Below, piece by piece: positions 21,456 through 31,618 of a DNA stretch of 64,000 bases (position 1 is its first letter; every line of letters starts with the position of its first letter). Below the pieces are notes generated by a model, which searched no databases, was not told where the DNA came from, and saw only the letters and a program-made list of their open reading frames with translations. The stretch is from Trifolium pratense. Taxonomy: Eukaryota > Streptophyta > Magnoliopsida > Fabales > Fabaceae. The position numbers were made by a program, and so were the translations under genes. The stretch spans positions 40,200,635 through 40,264,634 of the forward strand of contig NC_060063.1 of assembly GCF_020283565.1 (NCBI RefSeq). The letters are read 5' to 3'.

Positions 21456-22419
21456 GAAAAATATCTGTTCTTGAGTTTCAGTAAGGCGGTTTAACATTGA
21501 ACCAACTCAAAAATTCATTCAAACATGTTATAAATTCTTATAAACAGCAATTCCAAGCATATATGATATCAAGGAACATTAATCATCCCTTCCAAACATC
21601 CAAATACCTCAAACAATCAAAATCATGCCAATTTCTTGGGTTTTAAGCAACTTTAACAAAACATGCAAATCATTGATCAAACATCTACATATACCCACTT
21701 TCAACTCCCCAAAGTTGTTTACCTCATCTACCATGAGTTCACTACACATGTTAGGATCAAAGAATCCATTTTCCATTAAGAAAATCACCCACAAAACCCG
21801 CAAGAAAATAGAGTGGAAAGAGTTTGGGAATGGAGGAATCGACATCCTCCCCTCTTTCGAATCACTCACGAATATGTAATCTAACTCTCGTACCTTAGTT
21901 CGACGATTCCTCGAGCTTGCTCTACTCTTCTCTCCCACGAGCTCCTCCTCTTGCTCTTTCCCTAGCACTTCTCTTGCTCTTTCTCAAGAATTGTAACTTA
22001 TGAGACTATTCATGGTTTGACTTGGCTACTTATAGAGCTCCCATTGTTCTCATGGATCCAAGCCCACTTGGCTTAGGCCCAATGCCTATCCCACGCCCAA
22101 AGGCCCAAACAACATAACTTCTCGCTCATTAACTTACGTTCTCGCTAAATGATTATTCGCCGCTTAATAATTTAATTATAAATCACGCCCTCGCGTAATA
22201 AAATAATTAAATAACGAATACTAAATTTTGGGTCGTTACATCTTGCATTTGTGAGGGGCAAAATTTGAGTTTTTGAAAGGCCTGAGAGCAACGAAGACCT
22301 AAAGAGCAAAATTCTAGGAAATTATCTTTTCTACCCCAATAATTGTCCATCTACCCCAACATTAATGTTGAATGGACGAATTTGTCCTCATATATAAACT
22401 AAAACGCTGAAGAAAAAAA

Positions 22420-22690
22420 TTTGGTTACCGAAACACTTTGAAAAAAAGTGTTCTGGTATGTAAATTTTTTTTTGTTACCGGAACACTTCAGGTATATGAA
22501 ATTTTTCTAAAATTTATTTTGATTACCGGAACACTTTGGAAAAAGTGTTCAAGTATATAAAAATTTTCTAAATTTTTTTTTTGTTACCCGAACAGTTTGG
22601 AAAAATGTGTGCAGGTATGTAAAAATTTTTTAATTTTTTTTGTTACCTGAACACCTTGAAAAAAGTCAGCAGGTATGTAAAATTTGGGTT
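22420..22690 (+). repeat. Short tandem array, left member of an inverted pair
   Basis: Five diverged units of about 55-65 bp follow the pattern TTACC(G)GAACACTTTGGAAAAAGTGTTC.GGTATGTAAA-T-run. Each unit contains the small palindrome ACACTTT...AAAGTGT. Two units in the opposite orientation occur at 24538-24635. Confidence 0.65.
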
Positions 22691-22938
22691 TGTTTTGCTA
22701 CAATAGTATTATTTGTAAGTTTAAGAGTGCAACCTAAGAGGGGGGGTGAATTTGGTTTTATATCTATTTGGATATTTTTAGAGATGTTATGGTAATTTTA
22801 TTTTTCTTGAAGGTTTGTGATGAATATATGAATGAAGTGCAGGGAAAGAGAAAATGGACACAGGAGATTTATAGTGGTTCCCCTAATGGTACGTCCACTC
22901 CTTTCACACCCCGTGAAGAATTTCACTATGATCTTTAT
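22691..22938. other. Unclassified retroelement-like fragment
   Basis: Starts near GCAACCTAAGAGGGGGGGTG (22730-22749), a phrase I associate with dispersed plant repeats. There is no coding domain. Confidence 0.35.
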
Positions 22939-23172
22939 AAAGTGAAACAAGAGAACAATCCTCTCTTTTCACTCTCTTGCTTCCAACAATCCTGGACAGC
23001 AAGGTGATTCCCTACAAAGTGAAACAAGAGAACAATCCTCTCTTTTTCACTCTCTTGCTTCCAACAATCCTGGACAGCAAGGTGATTCCCTTATAATCTC
23101 TTCAAAGTGAAACAAGAGAACAATCCTCTCTTTTTCACTCTCTTGCTTCCAACAATCCTGGACAGCAAGGTG
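22939..23172 (+). repeat. Three tandem copies of a 77-88 bp unit
   Basis: Units start at 22939, 23016 and 23104, each AAAGTGAAACAAGAGAACAA... ending ...CCTGGACAGCAAGGTG. They are nearly identical apart from a short insertion (TTATAATCTCTTC) at the end of unit 2, which indicates a recent tandem expansion. Confidence 0.9.
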
Positions 23173-23523
23173 TTCACACTAATCTGAATTTTATACAAGA
23201 GTTTGAGTACAAGAGAATTTTGATACAACAAAATTCCAATAATTTGTTTTCACTTAATATAACAATTCATAATGATAAACTCTAAGTGTTCAGGAAACTT
23301 TTATTTGATATGAAATTATGCAGGAAAGTTTCAAAGAGTTTTGTGAAAGTTTGTACAGAGAATTGTTATGAAAAAGTTAATGAAAGTGATCCATTGTTTT
23401 TGAGAAAATTCTGATGTATATTTATATAGAAAATGATACCTCTTTGAAAATAAAATTGCAATGATTTGGAAGAGGTATAATAATGAAAAGGTGTGTTCAC
23501 GTATCAGAATTTTCAAATGGATG

Positions 23524-23725
23524 CAGAGGTAAATCGATTTTCATTACCAGGTAAATCGATTTCCCTTTCCTTTTTAACGTTAAAAAAATTCTCAATTTAC
23601 ACTAGGTAAACCGATTTCCCTGGGAGGGTAAATCGATTTCCCTCTTTGAAAAACAGCATTTCAGAAACGACAGAGTGTAGGTAAATCGATTTCCCTGTTT
23701 AGGTAAATCGATTTACCTGCTTAAA
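23524..23725. repeat. Cluster of GGTAAATCGATTTCC motifs
   Basis: Six copies, arranged as three close pairs, of GGTAAATCGATTTCC or close variants (one is GGTAAACCGATTTCC). The core AAATCGATTT is palindromic. The surrounding DNA is non-coding and likely part of the same retroelement-like segment as 22691-24080. Confidence 0.75.
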
Positions 23726-24091
23726 AAACTTGAAAAATTCTAAGTTAAAAAACATTTTTGGATAGGAATCATGCAACATTATTATAGTAACTTTAGAAAT
23801 GTTTAGATGAAAGTTTGTGAGCACCTAAAGCTTATAACAATGAATTGCATATTGTACCTAAGATTATTCCCCATAACTTGATCAACATCTTCATGTGATA
23901 AATTGAATTTCTTCAACCTTGAGCACTTGAACATAATCAATCTTTATCTTCTTTTCACATATTTGTCTTCATCAAAATAACTTTAATCTAGAAGCTTGTC
24001 TTCGCATTCTTTCAATTCAAAAAGCTCAAACAATATAATTATTAAGCATTAATATAAAGAAAAAAAAAAAAAGGAGTGGTATGACACATTG

Positions 24092-24524
24092 AAGACCGGA
24101 TTACCTCTGTAGCTTTCTTCATCAAAGGTTGCAAACTGTCCTGTACTAGGTGGTGTTCCAGAAAGGTTGTTGTATGACACATTGAAGATTGATAAAGAGT
24201 TCAACCGGGTTAATTCATAAGGTATATCTTACCACTCAAGTTATTGTATGATAAGTCAAGGCTCTCTATTTGGGTAAGATTTGATAAAGTATTTGGAATA
24301 TGACCCGACAAGTAATTATGTGATAGATTCAATGCTCTGATTTGTTTTTGGTCTCCAATTTGAAAAGGGATGGTATCTGTTAGATTATTGCATGATAAAT
24401 CTAATCCATTCATGTTCTCTAGAACTTTACCTTTGTAATAGTAATCCATGTGTTTTGTTTTGAACTCCGCTTCCAAGTGTAGCAGTAGGTTGTCATGCAA
24501 TAGATCAGGAACAAAAGACTTCAT
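24092..24524 (-). pseudogene. LRR receptor-like protein fragment (broken)
   Basis: The minus strand encodes the C-terminal repeats of a plant LRR receptor-like protein: YYKGKVLENMNGLDLSCNNL, then ALNLSHNYLSGHIP and [13 protein letters not shown], each matching LxxLxLxxNxLxGxIP. Two extra bases at about 24226 shift the frame. Beyond them the expected C-cap region can still be read ([20 protein letters not shown] and a [14 protein letters not shown] motif). There is no transmembrane segment, kinase or start codon. The fragment lies inside the interval bounded by the two inverted short arrays, so it may be cargo of a transposed block. Function as a receptor is not possible from this copy. Confidence 0.85.
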
Positions 24525-24537
24525 ACTTTTTAAATGT

Positions 24538-24635
24538 CTGCAAACTTTTTTTAAAGTGTTCAGATAATAAAATAAATTAGAAAAATTTTATATACTTGCA
24601 CACTTTTTTTCAAAGTGTTCGGGTAACAAAAAAAC
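24538..24635 (-). repeat. Short tandem array, right member of an inverted pair
   Basis: On the minus strand, two units of GTTACCCGAACACTTTGAAAAA..., matching the five plus-strand units at 22420-22690. The opposite orientation makes the two arrays possible terminal structures of one element. Confidence 0.6.
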
Positions 24636-24942
24636 CGGAGGTGCAGTGGTTTGGTCTGACTTCAGAACCGGAAAAAACAGGTGAACCGACGGTTTTGAAA
24701 ACCGGCGGTTTGACTGCTTCTCTTTCTTTTGTTTTCCTTTTTTCATCGGCGCTGAAACATCGTTTTTTGATTTTTTTTTTAATAAAAATTTAAATATAGC
24801 AGAATCAGAATGAAAAAACGAAATTAGAAATATGAACGAGAAAGAGAAAAAAGAGACTGAGATTCAGTGAGGAAGATAACCGAATAGTGAATAGAACAAA
24901 TTTTCCTGCAATAGCCTGTGGTAACAAGAAGGGCAATTGCAA
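24636..24942. other. Spacer with CCGGCGGTTTGAC-like words
   Basis: AACCGG/CCGGTT-rich DNA (24640-24720) resembling ends of small hAT-type repeats, followed by A-rich DNA. No gene. Confidence 0.35.
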
Positions 24943-26010
24943 GGATTTGGATCAAGTGAGTTCACCAAAATCATGCAGTCATATGAGCCTTTCTAGATAT
25001 CCAATGGACTATATTCCGCCACGTCATCCAATTTTTTATAAAGGCAAATTGCTTTATTTCCCTTGACTGCACTGCAATGCTTTTGGCGGCAAATTACTTG
25101 GAGATTAGGTGTCTATTCTTCTCCATTGGTAAAGCTAAACCTCAACCCATCTTCTCCATTGATGAAGCCTTTCAAAATCAACTCAAAACAAAGTAAGTTT
25201 CTTACATAAACTGGTCTTTTTTTTGTTGCAATTTTACATATTAGTGTTTATATTTGGCATATATTTGCTTCATATTCCTTTTCATTTAGTTCTAAAATGT
25301 GAATCCCCTGTTTATGTTTATCTCTTTTATGAGAACATTTAGTTCTAAAATTTTGCTTTATATTCCTCTATATGTAGTTCTAATTTTAATTGTTGATAAA
25401 AGACCCAATTTCTTTGATATATCTTGGTTCTGTATAATTTTATTTTAACAGGTTAAGTCAAACAATGACAATAGTTACAACACCTAGTGTTGGTATGAAA
25501 TTTGATAGTGTAAATGAAGCATGGGAATTTTGGGTTGCGTATGAGAAAGAAAAAGGCTTTGGAGTTAGAAAACAATACACCAACAAAAGGAAGGATGGCT
25601 ATATTAGATCGTTCTGATTCGTTTGTTGTAAAGAGGGTCATCGAACAAAGAATCCGACATCGCTCTTGGTGAAGAATCCTAAAGCTGAGACAAGAACCGA
25701 CTGCCCGGCGAGAATTGCACTTAGTAGAAAGGATGAAAAGTTTGTAATCCACGAGTTCGTAGAAGCTCATAACCACCTTTTGCAGCTTCCAGAAACAACA
25801 CACATGTTAGCCTCACATCGTAAAATATCCGAAGTTCAAGCATATGAGATTGAAATGGCGGAAGACTCTAGGTTGATGCAAAAGGCCTCATTTCAGCTCA
25901 TGAGTGCACATGTTGGAGGTAGAGATAATCTTGGATATACTCGGCTGGATGCGAAGAACTATCTAAAAGAAAGAAGAAAGTGTAGGATGTTATTTGGAGA
26001 AGTTGGTAGT
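24943..26010 (+). pseudogene. FAR1/FHY3-type gene, 5' part: left arm of a long inverted duplication
   Basis: Contains leader, first coding exon, a GT-AG intron (25193-25451) and the start of the second exon. The protein begins around TMTIVTTPSVGMKFDSVNEA and shows the FAR1 DNA-binding domain (EAWEFWVAYEKEKGFGVRKQ, a CCKEG step, FVIHEFVEAHNHLL), then MQKASFQLMSAHVGG and YLKERRKC of the linker. A TGA at about 25615 replaces an Arg codon that is intact in the right arm. FAR1/FHY3 proteins are light-signalling regulators descended from Mutator-like transposases, and related MULE transposases share this domain. The reading is cut at 26010 by the 25-kb retrotransposon block and resumes at 51102. 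The right arm (55252-56499) is its inverted copy. Confidence 0.9.
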
Positions 26011-27296
26011 TGATGATAAATTTCGCAAGTGCACGAAAATCACGTAGTAATAAAAATATCGATCCACAGGGATTGTGTGATCAAACTAGTCGAACGGTGT
26101 TCATAGACATTATACAAAAAATACATGAATTGGGGGTATGTTAAGTAATGAATTGCTAGAAAATGTGCTTTGATATATTGGAAAAACGAGGTAGAATCGT
26201 CGGAATCGCCTAGTCTATAGCTAACCGCATGCAACCTACAATGTCATAAGATCTACTCAAGTGTTCACAACTAGATCGACAAATTAGTGAATCGCAATCT
26301 CTTGTCAAAATCCACTCTATTCGTTGTCGATACTCCCCCGATCTCTCGGGCGGAAGCTACCTACAACGAATGATATTAACGCGCGTCAATCGTTCGCTAC
26401 ACTCTATGCCTCAATCTCTCGACCGGAGACACTCGAGTGCTCAATACAATTCAGTTCAGACATTAAATCAATACTCTCGCACGTGACTTAACTCAAAATC
26501 ATTATAACACTAATGAAGGATTATAAAGCATTAGAAACAGACTTGAATTGAATGAACACTATAAAGAGAGTATGATCTTACACAATTGCAGGTTACATTC
26601 AGCTGCACTACATCCTAAACTATCCTAGATTCTACCTCCGAGGGAGTTTAGCTCCTCATCGTTCTTCGTACGCTTCCTCGCTTCATCGCCACGGCTTGTG
26701 AATCCATGATCTGATGCGCTTGGAGCTCTCCGCTGGAGTGTTGAATCACGATCTTCAAGTTCCAAAATCGGAATGTAGTGAAAAGATGCAGAATTTTCCA
26801 ACCCCAAAACAGAATTATGCAGAAAATATATATACAGAAGGCAACCACGCCGCGCGCCAGATCTACCACGCCGCGCGTGGTTGCAGTTCCATCAACTACG
26901 CCGCGCGTGATAACAGAATCACGCGGCGCGTGAGCAAGTCAGAGAGCATTCTTCATCTTCAGCAAGGCTTCACGCCGCGCGTGGTCCAAAGCTACGCCGC
27001 GCGTGGCAAGTCAGAGAGCAATCCAGTTCCTGAACAAAGGTTCACGCCGCGCGTGGTCAGGTATCACGCCGCGCGTGATCAGAGTGAAAATCTTGGCTCC
27101 CTGTGAGCTCCATCACGCGGCGCGTGATGGGCTACGCCCCCAGCGTAGTGAAAATCATTCATTTCCTGCAGTTTTTCCTGTTTTCTTGCAAAACAAGTAA
27201 TCAAGCAAATGGTTAGATTTCTCTTATATTTATTGCTAAAAACCTACTAAAATGTATCTAATGTTGCTAAAATAGGCATGGATTAGAGAGTGTGAC
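26011..27296 (-). repeat. LTR A (outer element, 3' LTR), lacking the terminal 12 bp
   Basis: Matches LTR D across its length; I noticed one substitution (C at about 26313 versus T in D). It stops at GAGTGTGAC, 12 bp short of the full LTR, where LTR B begins without a gap. The last five bases, GTGAC, would be the target duplication if the B-C element was inserted here. Confidence 0.9.
26845..27147 (-). promoter_or_regulatory. Array of CACGCCGCGCGTG motifs upstream of the LTR A TATA box
   Basis: Nine copies of (C/T)ACGC(C/G)GCGCGTG or a close variant (first ending CGCGCC) and a tenth degenerate one (CTACGCCCCCAGCGTAG) occur within 303 bp. On the transcribed (minus) strand the array lies immediately upstream of a TATATATATTTT TATA-like box (26826-26836). 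Each motif contains a CGCG box of the type bound by plant CAMTA factors. The GC content contrasts sharply with the surrounding AT-rich DNA. A regulatory role is inferred from position and repetition. Confidence 0.6.
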
Positions 27297-28594
27297 TGAT
27301 GATAAATTTCGCAAGTGCACGAAAATCACGTAGTAATAAAAATATCGATCCACAGGGATTGTGTGATCAAACTAGTCGAACGGTGTTCATAGACATTATA
27401 CAGAAAATACACATAAATTGGGGGTATGTTGAGTAATGAATTGCTAGAAAATGTGCTTTGATATAGTGGAAAAAGCGAGGTAGAATCATCGGGATCATCT
27501 AGTCTATAGCTAACCGCATGCAACCTACAATGTCATAAGATCTACTCAAGTGTTCACAACTAGATCGACAAATTAGTGAATCGCAATCTCTTGTCAAAAT
27601 CCACTCTATTCGTTGTCGATACTCCCCCGATCTCTCGGGCGGAAGCTACCTACAACGAATGATATTAACGCGCGTCAATCGTTCGCTACACTCTATGCCT
27701 CAATCTCTCGACCGGAGACACTCGAGTGCTCAATACAATTCAGTTCAGACATTAAATCAATACTCTCGCACGTGACTTAACTCAAAATCATTACAACACT
27801 AATGAAGGATTGTAAAGCATTAGAAACAGACTTGAATTGAATGAACACTATAAAGAGAGTATGATCTTACACAATTGCAGGTTACATTCAATGAACTACA
27901 TCCTAAACTACCTAGATTCTACCTCCGAAGGAGTTTAGCTCCTCATCGTTCTTCGTACGCTTCCTCGCTTCATCGCCACGGCTCGTGAATCCATGATCTG
28001 ATGCGCTTGGAGCTCTCCACTGGAGTGTTGAATCACGATCTTCAGTTCCAAGACCAGAATGTAGTGAAAAGTTGCAGAATTTTCCAACCCGAAAACAGAA
28101 TTATGCAGAAAATATATATACAGAAGGCAACCACGCCGCGCGCCAGATCTACCACGCCGCGCGTGGTTGCAACTCCATCACTATGCCGCGCGTGATAACA
28201 GAATCACGCGGCGCGTGATCAAATCAGAGAGCATTCTTCATCTTCAGCAAGGCTTCACGCCGCGCGTGGTCCAAAGCTACGCCGCGCGTGGGCAAGTCAG
28301 AGAGCAACCCAGTTCCTGAACAAAGCTTCACGCCGCGCGTGGTCAGGTATCACGCCGCGCGTGATCAGAGTGGAAATCTTGGCTCCCTGTGAGCTCCATC
28401 ACGCGGCGCGTGATAGGCTACGCCCCCAGCGTAGTGAAAATCCTTCATTTCCTGCAGTTTTTCCTGTTTTCTTGCAAAATAAGTAATCAAGCTAATGGTT
28501 AGATTTCTCTCATATTTATTGCTAAAAACCTACTAAAATGTATCTAATGTTGCTAAAATAGGCATGGAATAGAGAGTGTGACGATTTGTCATCA
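27297..28594 (-). repeat. LTR B (3' LTR of the inner deletion derivative)
   Basis: 1,298 bp, TGATGA...TCATCA. It agrees with LTR C, against A and D, at many diagnostic sites up to the equivalent of 32694, with one difference noticed. In the last 200 bp it differs from A, C and D together at six sites. A CGCG motif array occupies 28130-28438. Confidence 0.9.
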
Positions 28595-30025
28595 CAACCC
28601 CAAACTTGAACCTTTCCTTGTCCTCAAGGAAACAACTTTCACCTCAAGCTTTTGTGTCAAGACCTTGGCATTTTCCTTAAATTCACTCGAATCATACATA
28701 CGTGAGACTCACCTGATGATCAATGATCCACCTGCAAACAATGCTCAATTGCACAACCGTTCCCGCAAGACATTTTCAAGTAGTTCACACTTTTCGACCA
28801 AAGCTCTATGATTTCATCACACTACTCACATGCACTCTTCAGTGTTTGGTAATTCACTCAAATCAACACATCAATGCAAGTCAACAATAATTTTGCAAGT
28901 AATCTAAGAATTCATTCGGTTCACTTTGTGCACACACATTAGAGGACTTTTAGGGTTATAACGTGGCTTGGCTAGGGTGGATGGTGACATTTTTGGATAA
29001 GTAGTAGAAAAACTTGGAGTTAGATCCCCCTAAGGTCAAAAATATTTCATAAACCAAACCCCCTTTTCCTTTGAACTATAGTGGACTAGAGAACTTTTTC
29101 AATCATCAAACAAAGATTTGCAATTCTTTTGAATTCAAGGCTATCACATCTCTTTTTTTTTCTTTTGTACTTCTTTTCTATTTTCCTTTCACATTCATTC
29201 ATCTTTTGTTTTCTTCTTTGCCTTGCAAATATTGAAAATTTTTTCCAATTTTTCAAATCAAAACTTTTTGTAAGTTCTCTAGTACCCTCACCCCAAACTT
29301 TATTTGTTGCTAATTCCAAAGAGCAACCCCAAACTTAGTGGTGAGCAATGCGCATCAACCACTAATTAGGTGCCTAACCTCCAAGAAAGTCATTCCTTTT
29401 TTTTCTTTCATCAAAAATTTCTTAAGGTTTTGCAAAAATAACATATTCTTTTCCAGCTCAAATTGGTTAAGCAAAGGATAATTATATGTAAGGGTGGATA
29501 GAAAGGCTCAAAGGTACCAAGAAACATGCCTCGTGTGTGCTACAAAAGTACCAATCAAATACAAAGACGACAAGCAAAATCGAGAGACAATACATGAGTG
29601 GATATCACACATAGAAGGAAAAGGAGTGTTTGGCTCAATACCTCTCGGTTGGGTCGAATCAAAGAACCGGTCAAAAAGTGTGCGTTCCCTTCCTTTGCCT
29701 CTTGATCACATGAGTGCAACAAGCTATTGCACTGCAAGTTTCACAAATCACACACGGAGAAAATCAAGCAATTGATACTCAAGTAACTAGAAGGAACATG
29801 CCAACGTATTGAAACAAACTCTAAAAGTAAAAACCATTCCACAATCAAACAAGACAAAGTTCAAATTCAAAGTTTAAAATAGTACAATCCAGCCAAATCC
29901 AAGCAACATCAAATTATTATTACAAAAAGTAGCATAAGAGTGAAAGGGAAGAAAGGACCGTAAACTCATGGGTTGCCTCCCATGAAGCGCTTCTTTCTCG
30001 TCATTAGCTTGACGCTTCATCCTCA
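28595..30025 (-). other. 3' non-coding interior of the inner Athila-like derivative
   Basis: Closely similar to 32917-34320 of the outer element. The purine tract AAGTTTGGGGTTG (28595-28607, minus strand) abuts LTR B and would prime plus-strand DNA synthesis. At the other end, 29967-30020 carries the AAGCGCTT...TGGGAGGCAACCCA motif that follows pol in many Athila-type elements. No protein is supported here. Confidence 0.7.
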
Positions 30026-30029
30026 CAAG

Positions 30030-31553
30030 TTAGGGAGGATACTTCAACTTTGATTCAACCCGGCTCCTCTTGTTCTCTTCATTCAAAGGAGCAATATTAA
30101 TATCAATAGGTAATGATTTCACACTTCCCGAATCACTCTTGAGATCTTCCCCTTTGGTCTTCAAATTGGTTCTTTCCTTCTTACTAGACCGTGATGGAGA
30201 TTTCTTAGAACCTTTCTTCACCGAAGCTTTCAATGTTGAAGTGGAAGACTTTTGAGGATTGACAACCGGATCGGGCTCTTCTTCTTTGGCCATCTTGTGC
30301 AAGCAATAGATAGGGACCACACCATCCAAGACCCATCCTAGGTCGTCATTCACTTTCTCCGCTTCTTTTAACAAGTCATTCTCTTCTAGTGGAGTGAGCA
30401 AATCACTTATGATCACGGGTTTCCTAGCGTCGCCACCCAAAAACACATACTTCCATTTAGGAGGAAGTTCTTTTAATTCCGGTGGCTTTTTTATCGCCCT
30501 TGGCTCTTTCTCCTCTTCTAGGGGGTTATCCAAGTTTTGAAGAAAAATTTCAATCTCATGATCCCACTCTTCTTCTTTATCATCTTTTACCACTTCCTCT
30601 AGTACTTCTACTTTGAAACATTCGGATACCCCTCCACAAACTTCAAGGTCTTGGTTCTTGACCCTCTTCATCCTAGGATAAGGCATTCTAGCATATGGTG
30701 AAGGAACTTGAAACTTGGGGTCCTTCACAAGAGGTTTCTTGCCTTTCTTGGCACTAGACTCATTCTCCACTCTCTTTCCAACTTCACCCTCATAAGCTTT
30801 TTCTTCCTTATTTTTTTCTTCTTTCTTATTTTCTTTTCTATCTTCAACTACATCCTCCCTCATCTTTTCAACTACACCATTTCTACTCTCATCCTTCTTA
30901 GGATTCTCCACTACTTCCGGTGATGAAACTTCTATACTCCTCAAATTAATGGAATTACAACTTTCATTATGAGAATCCGTGGTGTTTCCACAAAAACCAC
31001 TTTGAGTTTGTAGAGAAGAGACTTGCCTTGCTAATTGACCCATTTGGTTTTCGAGATTTTTGATGGAGGCTTCATGACGTTTGCTTGACACTTCTTGGTT
31101 TGCCTTCATCACCTCAAAATTTCCTTGAGTCATCTTCATGGCTAAGATAAGAGTATCTTCAAAAGATTCAAGGTGATCTTCAAAATGTTGATCTTGAGGA
31201 AATGCTTGATTCAGATTAGCTCCATAAGAACAATTCATGTGATTCTTCACTCCAAGATTGAAGGTGTTGAAATGAGGATTATTTTGAGAGGTTGCTTGCA
31301 CCATACATTGAGCTTCTAGTTGTTTGGTAATGATTTGTAGAAAGACATTATTGAACTTGCAACTAGTTAAGAGTGCCTCTTGATTGTATGATTCAAACAT
31401 ATCTTCCTTCCTCCTTACGATTTGCTCGTGCTGCTGTCTCAATTTCAGAATCGAAATCCAGCTTAATTGGACCTGTTCTCCGCATGCACAATGAAACACA
31501 CAAGTAGAACGCTCCGGTAGAAAAATTATAAAACAGAAAAATAAGGAAAACAC
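30030..31553 (-). pseudogene. Athila-like gag/RT deletion-fusion ORF
   Basis: A 507-codon open frame. The part equivalent to the C-terminal gag of the outer element is recognisable (HEASIKNLENQMGQLARQ, then PYARMPYPRMKRVKN). It then jumps, with protease missing, to LPPKWKYVFLGGDARKPVII and LGWVLDGVVPIYCLHKM, the segment just before the reverse transcriptase palm in Athila/Tat polyproteins. It ends in a lysine/serine-rich tail. The catalytic palm, RNase H and integrase are absent. The conserved initiator context (MRRTGP, ATG near 31484) lies in another frame and runs into a stop after about 30 codons, so the translation start of this ORF is unclear. It reads as a non-functional deletion product. 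Confidence 0.85.
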
Positions 31554-31593
31554 AGAAAAATATGAACACTATCGCCTTGTCGAATCAATCACA

Positions 31594-31612
31594 ATCCCCG
31601 GCAACGGCGCCA
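31594..31612 (-). promoter_or_regulatory. Primer binding site (tRNA-Asp) next to LTR C
   Basis: The plus strand reads ATCCCCGGCAACGGCGCCA, identical to the 3' end of plant tRNA-Asp including CCA. The minus strand is therefore the complementary primer site, six bases from LTR C. This shows that C serves as the 5' LTR of the inner derivative. Confidence 0.92.
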
Positions 31613-31618
31613 AAAACT

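Larger units (their letters stand above)
19694..22240 (-). mobile_element. 2.5-kb solo LTR of a gypsy-type retrotransposon
   Basis: The unit starts TGTAACACCCAAACCCG and ends GGTCGTTACA. It is bracketed by the perfect duplication TCTTG (19689-19693 and 22241-22245). No primer site or polyprotein is present and the whole 2,547 bp behaves as one LTR, consistent with recombination between two LTRs that removed the interior. A second, partial copy of the family begins at 61925. A TATA-like CTATAAGTAG on the minus strand (22026-22035) suggests minus-strand transcription. Internal features include a minisatellite and a cluster of GCGAAC words. Confidence 0.85.

Noticed and set aside
26714..27106. 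130-aa ORF with repeated HAARD/YAARG peptides in LTR A (same in LTR D at 50502-50894)
   Set aside because: The peptide repeats are a translation of the CGCG motif array on the non-transcribed strand. There is no domain, and the reading is broken in LTRs B and C. Not a gene.
26845..27147. Possible CRISPR-like array
   Set aside because: The units are 13-15 bp, in both orientations, with irregular spacing, inside a plant LTR. There are no uniform repeats or spacers.
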